A stretch of 64,000 nucleotides of DNA from Myxocyprinus asiaticus (taxonomy: Eukaryota > Chordata > Actinopteri > Cypriniformes > Catostomidae): the NCBI RefSeq assembly GCF_019703515.2, contig NC_059358.1, positions 49,680,594 through 49,744,593 of the forward strand. The letters run 5' to 3'. Below, in pieces: positions 1-9,548 of this stretch. The position numbers were made by a program, and so were the translations under genes. Below the pieces are notes generated by a model. The model did not search any database. It had not been told where the DNA came from and worked only from the letters and a program-made list of their open reading frames with translations. Position 1 is the first letter of the stretch; each line of letters begins with the position of its first letter.

Positions 1-682
1 GCTCCATGCCACGTCACAGCAACGCCTCAGCCTGCTCCATGCCACGACCCTCCGAGCCCTGGACTTCGCCTTGGCCTGTCGGTCCCTAGACATTGCCTCA
101 GCTCGGCGTTCCCTCGGCTCCACTACGGTCCTTCAGCCTGTCGGCTGTGCTGGGTTCCCTCGTCCCTCCGGCTCCTCCTTGGTCTGTCGGTCACCTGGCT
201 CCGCTTTGGCTCTCCGATCCTCTGGCTGCACCTCGTCCCTCTGATCTGTCAGCTTCACCGGGGACCTCCTTCCCTACGGCTCCGCCTTGGTCCTCAGCTC
301 CACCGGCTCCACCTCAGTCTTCCGATCCCTCAGCTCCACCTTGCTCCTCCGAGCCTCCAGCACCGCCTTGGTCCTCCCTGCCATCGGCTCCACCCTGGCC
401 CTTCGAGTCTTCGGCTAATCTCCAGGCACCACATTCCATGGCTCTGCCCCTCGAGCCTCTCACGGCTCCACCTTCCATGGCTCTGCCCCTCGAGCCTCTC
501 ATGGCTTCACCCCCCACGGACTTTGCCTTGGTCCCATGCCCCTCGCCCTTTCTTGCCATGCCACGCCCCACACCTCAAGACACCCCCCCCCAGCTCCCTA
601 CAGAACTTTGAATTTATGTCATGTTTTACGTGTTTTGTTTATGTGTTGGGGTGTCAGGAGCCACCCCTTAGTGGGGGGGATA
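1..682 (+). pseudogene. Proline/serine-rich 3' coding region of an LTR retrotransposon (partial)
   Basis: An open frame at 93-611 encodes about 172 residues dominated by imperfect repeats of the type SAPPWSS, SDPSAPP and EPPAPPW. The frame has no sequence upstream in this window, so its true start is unknown. It is followed by a purine-rich run (GTGGGGGGGA at 671-680) directly before a TG-starting LTR, the normal place of a polypurine tract. I infer the low-complexity 3' part of an LTR retrotransposon internal region. No gag, protease or pol motif is visible here. Similar Pro/Ser-rich stretches precede LTRs at 7.9-8.7 kb and 38.1-38.9 kb, which supports the element assignment over a host mucin-like gene. 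Function unknown. Confidence 0.6.
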
Positions 683-1131
683 TGTCAGGTGTATTTTGTT
701 GATTCATGTCTTTTATTTTGAAATTCTAGTTCCTGGTTCATGTCATGTGTTCCTGTTTCCCTTGTCATGTGATTTCTGTTTTCCCTCCATGTTCTTGTGT
801 CATGTTTTCATTGGATTATTGTTTAATTAGCTTGTTATGAGTTCTGTTTGTTCATTGGTGTATGTTCTCCCATGTCTTGTATTTAAGCCCTCATGTTTTC
901 ATTGTCTAGTTGTCAAGTATTGAATGTGATGAATGTGTTTGGTACGCTGTAGTCAAGTCAAGCCATAGTCAAGTCAAGTCTAGTCTAGTTTAGTCCATGT
1001 TCATGTTTTGTTTTGTATTTAACGTTTCTAGTTAGGGTTTTTTGGGTCACATTTGTAAATAAACTGCGCTTGGGTTCTTCATCTTCACGTCTTCGTCATT
1101 GCTATCATTGTCAGCAGCCAACAGCGTTACA
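683..1131 (+). mobile_element. 3' LTR of a Gypsy-like retrotransposon
   Basis: The 449-bp segment begins TGTCAGGTG just after the purine tract and ends GCGTTACA, the TG...CA pattern of LTRs. It has a TATA-like TATTTAAG near 880 and a polyadenylation signal AATAAA near 1058. A small array of GTCAAGTC/TCTAGT motifs lies at about 950-995. The 5' LTR is outside the window, so target duplication cannot be tested; the 3' flank reads GACTA. Confidence 0.75.
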
Positions 1132-1514
1132 GACTACTTCAATCCCTCACTAAAATACGTACAGTAAGTCTAGTTAGTTAGCTCTTCCCCTATGATGACT
1201 ATAAGTGGGCATCCCTGAACAAACTCCCACTCTGAACCCCTAAACCCTAACACATTTCAGATGTGCAACTTAGCTCGTAACTCAGATTGCATGGTGGGGG
1301 TTTCCTCTCCTTGGGCAGTGGGTTTAAGCCTTGCGACCTGGCTACCATTGTGATCCTGCTAATGGCTCAATACATCTCCTAATCAGTGAAAAAGTGCTGT
1401 CCAGGTGCTGCAACTGCAGCGTGTCTTTCAGGCCATGCAACTAAGCATCACACGACACTAAAACTGTGGCGAGTTTTCTGTTTAACCATTTTATTTTATG
1501 CCATCACCTATGCC
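1132..1514. other. Anonymous sequence, no gene seen
   Basis: Between the LTR and the hAT MITE I see no extended reading frame, no recognisable repeat ends and no RNA gene. Confidence 0.5.
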
Positions 1515-2460
1515 CAGTGTTGGGTAACATTACTTTTAAAAGTAACTCGTTAGAATATTGCGTTACTCCTTAAAAAAGTAACTTAATTAAAAGGTTATTT
1601 TTATGGTAAGTAAAGCATTACTTTCATTTTTTAATGCTACCAAAGTGTCATAAAAATAGTTTGTTTCATGAATCAAACTACTTTTTTATTATAAAACAAA
1701 AATGTAGCACATTTTTAGAATCTAAGACATTTTCTCTGCGTACACAATCGATGTAGAACGTTGCTTGGAGTCACTGATCCAGAGTCAGATTTTCTCATCC
1801 CATTCTCCCAGTTACAGGGACCTCTAACACAGCAGTTTGGCTGCATAAGTCAGTGAATTGAGCGAGTATTTCACCCAGTGTATCATGTCATGACCAGTGT
1901 TAGACTAGTCTTATAATCCCTCTGCCTAAACGCGTTTACTGATTTTTTTTTTGTAATGCAGTGTGTATTAACACATGAATCAATCGCGTTTCACTCAACC
2001 GAATGTTGACCTCATATTACTTTAAAACACAAAATGTGCATGCACGTTAGCGAGTTGATTGACAGGCGATGTCTGTGTCTAAAAGGTGATTGGCTCTTTT
2101 ACCTGCAAGGCGGGACTTCCTTTCTACATCCATTGACTGTTGGGTGCTAGAGCTTCAATTTCTTCCATTCATTTAAACAGAAGTGACTCATCTCTGCTAA
2201 ATAGTCTCTGGCCTCACACTCTATAGAACTACAATGCCAATAATGCACTACATCTCCTCCCTGAAGTTTGCACAATTTTACTCCTGATTTCTCGCAATAC
2301 AGGGACAGTAGAGGTGTTCAAAAGCAATGCGTTACTTTATTTAAAAAGTAACTCAGATATTATGGTCTAAAATAAAAAATATTGTGTTACTTTACTCATT
2401 ACTTGAACAAGTAATCTGATTACGTAACGTGTTACTTTTATCGTGTTACCCCCAACACTG
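1515..2460. mobile_element. hAT-superfamily MITE with 8-bp target duplication
   Basis: The ends are inverted repeats: CAGTGTTGGGTAAC at the left and, on the opposite strand, CAGTGTTGGGGGTAAC at the right. Subterminal regions on both sides are rich in AAGTAAC/GTTACTTT blocks. The flanks carry a perfect 8-bp duplication, CCTATGCC, at 1507-1514 and 2461-2468, diagnostic of hAT transposition. No transposase frame is present, so this 946-bp copy is non-autonomous. A shorter relative is at 45838-46321. Confidence 0.93.
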
Positions 2461-2468
2461 CCTATGCC

Positions 2469-2969
2469 TACAGCTGCGGTCCCCATCTCATCTTATCCAT
2501 TTCAATCTCCCTAAACCTACACAAGGCTGCCTCTGCAAGTGGCAACCGACCAGCCTTTCTTTGGCTTCTTTCTATTTTAATGGTGCTCCTGGGGCCGACC
2601 TTTTGTCTGGTGGGTCATCACCTTGATGCGCTCTTTGGGGGGACAAACTGACAATAAATCCAATTAGAAGAATTTTCCACAATCACAGCGTCTACTTAAT
2701 CGAAGCCATGTGCAGTACACTGTCCATAAGTTATTTTACTCCTTTTAGGGGTTCTCAGAGCTCAAGTCCAGTCCTGTGCTGGAGCCCCTCTGCTATGGAC
2801 AGCATGGCAAATGGGTTTTCAGAGTGTTAAACAGTAAGCCCTTCCTCTCACAAAATGTACAAGACTGCGCCCAATTTTTATCTTTTTCGGATTTATATAC
2901 ATACAAAAATGTTGTATATAAGCCTTTACAATAGCCAAGTAATTAATAAATAAAATAGCCTATGCTAAA

Positions 2970-3001
<32 letters not shown>

Positions 3002-5141
3002 CAAACATCTTTCTTTCACTAAAAACAGCAGTACAGTCTGGACAATTATTTGAAGTTTTATCAGGTATTGTCCTCTAGTGTTATATTATTAAAAATTATA
3101 TTTCAGGCGTTGGAGCAATTCACAAATAATGATCAATAACCTTAAATTCAGTCTGATAGACTCATTCAGCAATGCATCATACAATGCGTCATATTTATAT
3201 GACATCTCTATGTTAATCAAACACAAATACATGAAGACACGTCGACCCGAAATTATGTTGAATGTCATGATTTTGTTCCACATTTTAAAATTTTCTGCAT
3301 CTTAGATAAACTTGTGCAGCTATGTTTTCCACTGTGGTGACAGAAGATGTGAGTCGCAACAGATGTTCTTAGTTGACCGTTTATGTCATTTGATTTGCTC
3401 AAGTCTCATCAGCGATAATCAGAATATCATTCTTATTCAATATGAATTTAACCATTTATTATACTGCATTTCTTCATGGGTGTTGAGGTCACAAATATAA
3501 TGGTCCCCTTTGGTCCTTTAATGTAGTAAAGGCACTGAATGCAATCATTTTCTGAATAAAGGCTTGAAATGCGATAAAGGACCAAAATTTTATAATGTTT
3601 GGTTTTAAATGATACATGTATTATCTGCATTAAGCTGCATAAAATATTTATTTTTATGTTCCAAGAAAAAACCCAGCATATAGGTTTTGAACAACTTAAG
3701 GGTGAGTAAACGAGTGAGTAAAAGTAAATTTTCCATTTTTAGGTGAACTACTCCTTTAACTGGTGACTAATGTTTTTGAGCACAGACTTGACAAGGACAT
3801 ACTCAAAATAAAATGGTCTCTTTTAAAAGAAGACTCTTAGGAGATGCTGTACAAAATTCTGAATTAATTAAAGACATAAAGATTACACTGATTTTAAATT
3901 ATTACCTAATAATATTTGCATTAGGAATATATGACACTGCCCTTGCCAAAACGTAAAAACTCAGTGGAAGCCAGAAGTCTACCATGTTCTAGTTCTGATC
4001 TGGGTGATAACGTTCTATTTATTTTATTTTTTTTTTAATAGATAATTTTCTAAGACAATGTCGAGAATTTTCTAAAAAGCGACAACAAAAGCTTGCCAGA
4101 TTACCACATTCATTCAATTCCTTTACAATATACACACATTTGCTCTTTGTCTTAAACCTGATTCGCTGAAAACTGCTCTATTAATGTTTTCACATTCACA
4201 GTTATGAATGACATACAAATCACATACTGTACATTACATATTTTAAATTCAAAACTATGAATTTCACCAAATGGTCCCCTGGAAATTAATGTCGGTCGGT
4301 ACAACATTACAATCAAAAGTGGTCAGATATTGCATGTTTAGTTAGATACTTACATCTCACATGACACAAACACTCTTAACCTGAATGGCTTGCTGATGCC
4401 TAGCGCTGGGATAATCCACGAGGTTGCCGCTTAGCATCTTAAATTTGAGTCCCGCCTTCATCTCAAATGACATTCACTACTGTTAGACTACTGAGCGCGT
4501 AAAAATTTATCTTTTTTAAACCATTATGTTATTCCTGCAACAACTTAATTAGAATTAGACAGTGGTGCCTAATGGACTGCAGCAGGATAAGGATATCAAT
4601 TATTGGGGGGGGGGGGGACAATCTGGCCATATCTGATTATTGGGGGGGACTTGTCCCCCTCAAAGTATATTGTAGTTATGGCCCTGAGTGCATGTGACTG
4701 ATTTTGAGCGTACATGCACTCTCTGATTTCATAGAGCAGCATATAGTAAATCCACGTGCAAGTGGAGAGATTCGCACTCACGCAACCGGTACAGATGTGC
4801 ATATCATGCGATATGCATGCGTTCATGACATTTAACAGAATTATAATGCCATAGAGCTACTTTCTATTAAGCTGGACTATGGTCTGTTAAGCCAATTATT
4901 TTCATTTATATACATTTTTATTGTATTCATTTATTTATCTTTTGATATGACTTGTAAGTTATCATAATTCTCCGTGCCTCCCTTGACATGGCCTGGCACC
5001 TCCCAGTTTAAAAACAGTGGCCTTAATGCATTCCAGGACTATATGTGCCAATGAACTCATGAAATAATGTGGTGTCAATTGTAAAAACACTTGCCAGTGT
5101 TATTGACGCTATCTTTATTGATATTTACTTTAGTCACTGTT
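2469..5141. other. Anonymous AT-rich sequence with small repeats
   Basis: No coding region is supportable. I see a poly(A) run at about 2972-3002, possibly a retroelement tail, a poly(G) run at 4604-4618 followed by a second shorter G run, and a MITE end at 3690-3759. Short frames here lack recognisable motifs and have stops on both sides. Confidence 0.5.
3690..3759 (+). repeat. End fragment of a TTAA-type fold-back MITE
   Basis: The stretch ends GGTGAACTACTCCTTTAA, preceded by GGTGAGTAAA-like sequence. It is a diverged version of the terminus seen at 30404 and 54281 (GTGAACTATCCC then TTTAA). Only one end is recognisable. Confidence 0.55.
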
Positions 5142-5149
5142 AAGGATGC

Positions 5150-5737
5150 CGCAATGTGAGATTTAGACGGTTAAATTACTGTCTGCTTTTTCGGTTTATT
5201 TAAAAAAAAAAAATAATTTATATGCAACAGCACTGAGGCAAAAAAGGCATATGATATATCAATTGAATTAGTAAGTGGACGTGCTTCTTAGGGATATATG
5301 GACTCTATGCACAGCCATACAAAAGGAAAACTACAGAAAAATTCATACACAATAAATAAATAGAAGGTATATAATAAGAGACGCAACACCACTTATCTGC
5401 ATCCCGGGCGCAAAATGCACTTCAGTGTATCAGAGTGTTTCACATTCACTCCACGACACCTGGCCAAGCACCACGCGGCCGCCATCTGTAACCATAGTAA
5501 CAGCTGTTCTAACCACCCAAGCACAAGCAAAAGAGACCAAAAAAACTCCACACCAAAAACTTACACCAAAAAACTATTTTATATTATATATTTATTTATT
5601 ATATACATAATATTTTTGCCGTGTGTAAATAAAACATTTCACAGTTTTTAACCACAGATTCTAAAATCTTGCGTTTAAAATAACTGTGACATTTTTAATC
5701 ACGGTTAATAGTGAAACTATATAATCGTGTCATCCCT
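5150..5737. mobile_element. hAT-like MITE with 8-bp target duplication AGTCACTG
   Basis: Perfect 8-bp flanks AGTCACTG occur at 5142-5149 and 5738-5745. The termini are weakly inverted-repeated: AAGGATGCCGCAAT at the left against AGGGATGACACGAT on the reverse strand at the right. Joining the flanks gives a sequence matching an uninterrupted relative at about 36788-36905, which acts as an empty site. No transposase frame is visible. Confidence 0.8.
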
Positions 5738-5860
5738 AGTCACTGTCACTATGTTAACAGATGTTAGAATACAGGCTTGCCTTTGGTTCTTCATTTGTAC
5801 ATACAGTATTCAAGCCGTTGCTGTAAACCGTTGTATTAACAGGAAATACACACTTGTACA
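5738..5860 (+). repeat. Dispersed repeat shared with 36788-36905
   Basis: About 120 bp starting AGTCACTGTCACTATG is roughly 80% identical by eye to the segment starting AGTCACTGTCAGTATG at 36.79 kb, including TGTTAGAATAC and CTGTTGTATTAACA-like blocks. In the second location it lies inside a hAT element, so this is probably a relic of the same hAT family. Confidence 0.6.
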
Positions 5861-6060
5861 ATGTCTCAGATTTGTGTTTATCTTTCAAAATATAATTCCT
5901 ACACCAATAAACAACAAATTAATTAAAATGCTGGTTGTAGTCTTCACAGCTTTAAAAGAACTTGTACATTCTCATAAGAGATACAGTAAGTAGTCATTTG
6001 TGCTTAATAAACTGTCCTTTAAAAGTTTTTTAAATTTTTGCAGTAAAGGACAAATGTCTT

Positions 6061-6250
6061 GGTTACAGCTGTGATCTTGGTTCCCTGAAAGGAGTGAATG
6101 AGACACTGCATCAGTGCAATGGGAACTCCTCCCAAGAGTGATAAAATTACCTTATGGCTTAGCGCTTCACCCCTTATGCACACGCCACTGCAAGATTATA
6201 AACGAGCGCACAGCACCATCAAGATTTTTCAACTGAAGGGAGGAGCTATC
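6061..6250 (+). mobile_element. DIRS-like terminal repeat fragment
   Basis: The stretch has the layout of the DIRS terminal region at 13.9 kb: TTGGTTCCCTGAAAGGAG, a GAATGAGACACTGCATC block, then GGGAACTCCTCC and a short AT-rich promoter-like part. Similarity is structural and partial, and no DIRS gene is attached. Confidence 0.45.
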
Positions 6251-6261
6251 TCTCAGTCCCT

Positions 6262-6480
6262 AAACAAGTCAGGTCTAGTCAGTTTTATTTGTATAGCACT
6301 TTTTACAACACACACAGTTTCAAAGCAAAAGCAATTTTACAGAAAATTATGCAGCAACAAAAAAAGATGCTGTGATATCTTTCAGTCCTAATTGTGTGTT
6401 TTAAATGAATACGTGATTGAAAATCATGCCTTCAAAATTAGTGTCTTTGGGCCCCCAGTAAGCAAGCCAAAGGCAATTGT
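6262..6480 (-). mobile_element. Antisense L2-type LINE 3' end fragment
   Basis: GTTTTATTTGTATAGCACTT is the reverse complement of the L2 3' tail present in sense at about 52055-52080 (AAGCGCTATACAAATAAA). The preceding GTCAGGTCTAGTCAG resembles the degenerate short repeats at L2 3' ends. It is a 5'-truncated fragment of 3' UTR only; the right limit is approximate. Confidence 0.7.
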
Positions 6481-6969
6481 GTCAAAGAACACAAAACTCC
6501 ATGAGATGTTTATGGAGAAAGATAATCTTGGGAGAAACATTTAAGTCTTTATTTGGCATTGATAAAGATAAATGGAGACACTAACCGGACACTAACTGGA
6601 CTTGCCAGTTAGAAATTTTGTCCGACTTGAAACGGCGCCACCACCGCATATGCCATCAAAGTACCGCAAGAGCAATTCGAGCACATACGCTGCAGTTGCT
6701 CCAGAGGAGCTGCATAAGCTTTGAATGACTACACAGTTCATTCACGATTGACCAGACTCCCAACATGACAACAGTGTTTTTCATGGGCTGCGTTCGCAAT
6801 GGCATACTTCAAAATTACTCTTACTACTGCTGCTATGTCAGTCTATGGTAGAAATAAGAGTAGTATGGTCGTATGCCAATACCAAGGGGTTTATTCTGAC
6901 ACCTCCAGTTCGATGAAAACTCTCACAAATCTGTTTTTATAACAGTACAACATGTTTATTTCATGTTAT
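6481..6969. other. Anonymous sequence with a small inverted repeat
   Basis: No gene is seen. At about 6800-6885 the motif GGCATACT recurs inverted as AGTATGGTCGTATGCC, suggesting a small fold-back repeat. Confidence 0.4.
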
Positions 6970-7284
6970 TGTCACAAACTGCCTCATGTTTTTTCCCTCA
7001 TCTTCAGTTTAGTTCAATGACTGTTTAGTTGTCACCTGCCCTCCATCTTCCACAGCTGTTCCTTGTTCCTTCATTATTCTTCTGTGTGTATTTATATGCT
7101 TGTTTCATTCCCTCATTGTCAGTTCTTGTTCTTATGTTCTAATGTTAAGCTGTAGCGTTTATGTATATATTTAGCTTGTTTGTATTCATCCATGTCAATT
7201 GTGTTACCTTCGTCTTGTTATCATTAAAAGCCTGCTATTAGATCCTAAGCCTCTTTTTGAAAAGATCACCAGCACCACATTACA
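6970..7284 (+). mobile_element. 5' LTR of the small LTR element
   Basis: It begins TGTCACAAACTG and ends CACATTACA. A TATA-like TTTATATG lies near 7091 and an ATTAAA-type signal near 7224. It aligns along most of its length with 8673-9011. Confidence 0.85.
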
Positions 7285-7301
7285 GAAGAACTGACCCACA
7301 A

Positions 7302-7890
7302 ATGGATCTAGCAGCTGTCCAGATACTCCTCCTCACTCAAGACCGTCCATTAGAGGATCATGTCCGTGAGTTCATTGAGCTTGCAAATGAGGTGCACTAT
7401 GATGACCGCACTCTGATGTCATTTTTCAGAGCCGGTGTTCTGACAATCTGTGCTACCTGCTCAGGATGTGCTACCAGCAGTAAAAACAATGAAATGTAAA
7501 GTTAAAACATGGGTAGTAAATGTTGGGAGGCACGGGAGAACCTGTCGGTATGTACTACAACAACATGAAATGTGTTAAAAACCTAGGTAGCACTTCTTGT
7601 CAGGCAGATAATACCTATCAGGATGTGCTACCAACATAGCTATCAGATAGTGTGATATGGTGTGAGGCTGTACTAAGCCCTAACCCCAACCCTAAAACAA
7701 TGCGAATATAGTGTTGGTAGCACATCCTGATAGGTAGCATATGTTTTCAGGACACCAGCCTAAATGAAGCATTTAGGGCATGGATGCCCTAGGCTGATCC
7801 TCATTGGACTTTATGTGAGTATGTGGATTTGGCTCTCAGATTATGTGGCTCACTTTTCACTCTAGGGGAAGACGAAGAGGACATTAATTC
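7302..7890 (+). pseudogene. Gag-like fragment of the LTR element, split by a MITE
   Basis: Starting at the ATG at 7302 the frame reads MDLAAVQILLLTQDRPLEDH and continues through HVREFIELANEV and MSFFRAG, a Gypsy-type gag pattern. It is interrupted at 7434 by a 323-bp insert. Beyond the insert, gag-like residues resume (LNEAFRAWMP, then a stop, then EYVDLALRLCGSLF) at 7761-7850 before the Pro-rich region. The gag is therefore dead. Assignment rests on remembered similarity to fish Gypsy gag proteins and on its place just after the 5' LTR. Confidence 0.65.
7434..7756. mobile_element. MITE inserted in the gag relic
   Basis: Inverted ends GGTGTTCTGA and, on the reverse strand, GGTGTCCTGA are followed on both sides by CAGGATGTGCTACCA. 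The flanking tetramer AGCC occurs at 7430-7433 and 7757-7760 and may be the target duplication. A third internal CAGGATGTGCTACCAAC copy lies near 7619. No coding capacity; superfamily not assigned. Confidence 0.7.
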
Positions 7891-7904
7891 TTCCATTACA
7901 GTGA

Positions 7905-8100
7905 ATGCTCCCCGGGTGGCCGTCTCTTCCACAGCTCCTTCCTCCTGGCCTTCCCCGGCTCCTTCCCCCTGGCCTTCCACGGCTCCTTGCTCCAAGCCTT
8001 CCACGGCTCCTTGCCCCAGGCCTTCCACGGCTCCTTGCCCCAGGCCTTCCATGGCCTCGCCCACACCTGCCACGGCCAACGCCCATGCCTGCCACGGCCA
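7905..8100 (+). repeat. 24-bp coding minisatellite (Pro-rich)
   Basis: Imperfect 24-bp units (CCTTCCACGGCTCCTTGCCC plus CAGG) encode PSTAPCPR-type octapeptides. Units toward the left edge are more diverged. This is the first of two minisatellites in the element. Confidence 0.8.
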
Positions 8101-8396
8101 ATGAGCCAGCATTGCAAGTCTCGTCTGTCCCAGAGCCAGCGTTGCAAGCCTCGTCCGTCCCATAGCCAGCTCCAGCCATAGAGGAATTTTCAGTTGGGGC
8201 ACTATGGTTCCAGTGGCCTCTGAGCTCCCATCAACAGAGACCACTTTCTCCCCAGCCTCGGTGGCCCTGGAGCCTTCCTCCTTCAAGCCTCCCATGGCTC
8301 CACCCTTCGAGCCTCCCACGGCTCTGCCTTCCGAGTCTCCCACAGCTATGCTCACGGCCGTCTGGATGTGGAAGGGAAGAAGGGCTTCTACTCCCC

Positions 8397-8672
8397 AGTC
8401 ACTGCCTGTGTCCACGACCACGGAGGCCATTCCCCTATCACTGTCTGTGTCCATGACCACGGAGGCCATTCCCCTATCACTGCCAGTGCTCACGACCACA
8501 GAGGTCATTCCCCAGTCATTACCCATGCTCACGACCACGGAGGTTGTTCCCCTGTCACTGCCCGTGCTCACGACCATGGAGGTCATTCCCCTGTCACTGC
8601 CCGTGCTCACGACCATGGAGGCCGTTCCCCTGTCGCTGCCCATGCTCACGACCACAGAAGTCATTTCCCAGT
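8397..8672 (+). repeat. 39-bp coding minisatellite, about seven units
   Basis: The unit begins TCACTGCCTGTGTCCACGAC and encodes 13 residues of the type SLPVLTTTEVIPL. The 39-bp period keeps all three frames open on both strands, which explains several overlapping frames here. It abuts the 3' LTR. Confidence 0.85.
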
Positions 8673-9011
8673 TGTCCCTCACCTTTAGTTCAGTTCAATA
8701 ACTGTTTCGTTTTCCCCTTTGTTCATGGACTACACTTCCCAGCATGCACCTTTTGATTACACTCACCTGCCCTCCATCTTCCACAGCTGTTCCCTGTTCC
8801 TTCATCATTCTTCTGTGTATTTATACCCTTTTGTTTCATTCCCTCATTGTCAGTTCTTGTTCTTATGTTCTAATGTTAAGCTGTAGCGTTTTTGTATTAT
8901 TTAGCTCGTTTGTATTCATCCATGTCAATTGTGTTACCTTCTTGTTATCATTAAGAGCCTGCGATTAGATCCTAAGCCTTTTTTCTAAAAGATCACCAGC
9001 ACCACATTACA
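8673..9011 (+). mobile_element. 3' LTR of the small LTR element
   Basis: It starts TGTCCCTCACC and ends CACATTACA, directly before the duplicated GTTAT. It shares the CTGTTCCCTGTTCC, GTTCTTATGTTC and AAAAGATCACCAGC blocks with the 5' LTR. Confidence 0.85.
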
Positions 9012-9016
9012 GTTAT

Positions 9017-9540
9017 ATTATGTTTGTCATAGTAATATTATGTTTATTCATTTTCAAAAATTAAAAATGATTAAAAATACTGACTCCTTTATTGATATTA
9101 AAATAAGTAGGCTTTTACTGGATTTTCTTCTTGTACACATTGCAGGCACTGTTCTAAGCAGCACATAACCTTTTCAAATGAACAATGTTTCTGGTTATTT
9201 TATGTAAAATTCAAACATCTGCAATAAAGAAAGCAAACATTGCTCGATCTGCCGTGACTGACGTAGGTTCTGAATGCAACGGAAAATGCAAAGTGTCCGG
9301 CTTGATGGCTTTCTTTTCAACTCCTCTCCTGACTGCAAATCTAAAACCGGCAAATCTCGCAGATCGGCAAATCGAGATGCAGTTCAAGTCGAACACACCT
9401 TATCACTTCTGTAGCCCTGCCCAGTAGCCGTGAGCAGTGAGATGACAAGGAGATAGCGAGTCAGTCAAGAGCAGAAAGCAAATCATAACAGTGGGTGTTT
9501 ACTGTCAAGTCTTAAAGGAGAAGCAGCACCAAAAACGAGC
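9017..9540. other. Anonymous sequence
   Basis: A frame at 9185-9427 (80 residues) shows no motif I recognise and its strand partner is equally open. I make no gene call. Confidence 0.4.
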
Positions 9541-9548
9541 ATTTCTAA

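Larger units (their letters stand above)
6970..9011 (+). mobile_element. Small non-autonomous LTR retrotransposon with 5-bp target duplication
   Basis: Two LTRs (6970-7284 and 8673-9011) flank a short internal region with a gag-like fragment and Pro/Ser-rich minisatellites but no protease, RT, RNase H or integrase. Both ends follow TGT...ACA and the flanks carry GTTAT at 6965-6969 and 9012-9016, the 5-bp duplication typical of Gypsy elements. Lacking pol, it must have depended on another element for mobilisation. The LTRs differ by indels: about 24 bp missing near the start of the 3' LTR, and about 45 bp present only in the 3' LTR. The insertion is therefore not recent. Confidence 0.88.

Noticed and set aside
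7801..8682. 293-residue minus-strand frame antisense to the proline-rich region
   Set aside because: It is produced by 24-bp and 39-bp tandem repeats whose periods keep every frame open. Gag-side orientation and LTR signals are on the plus strand.
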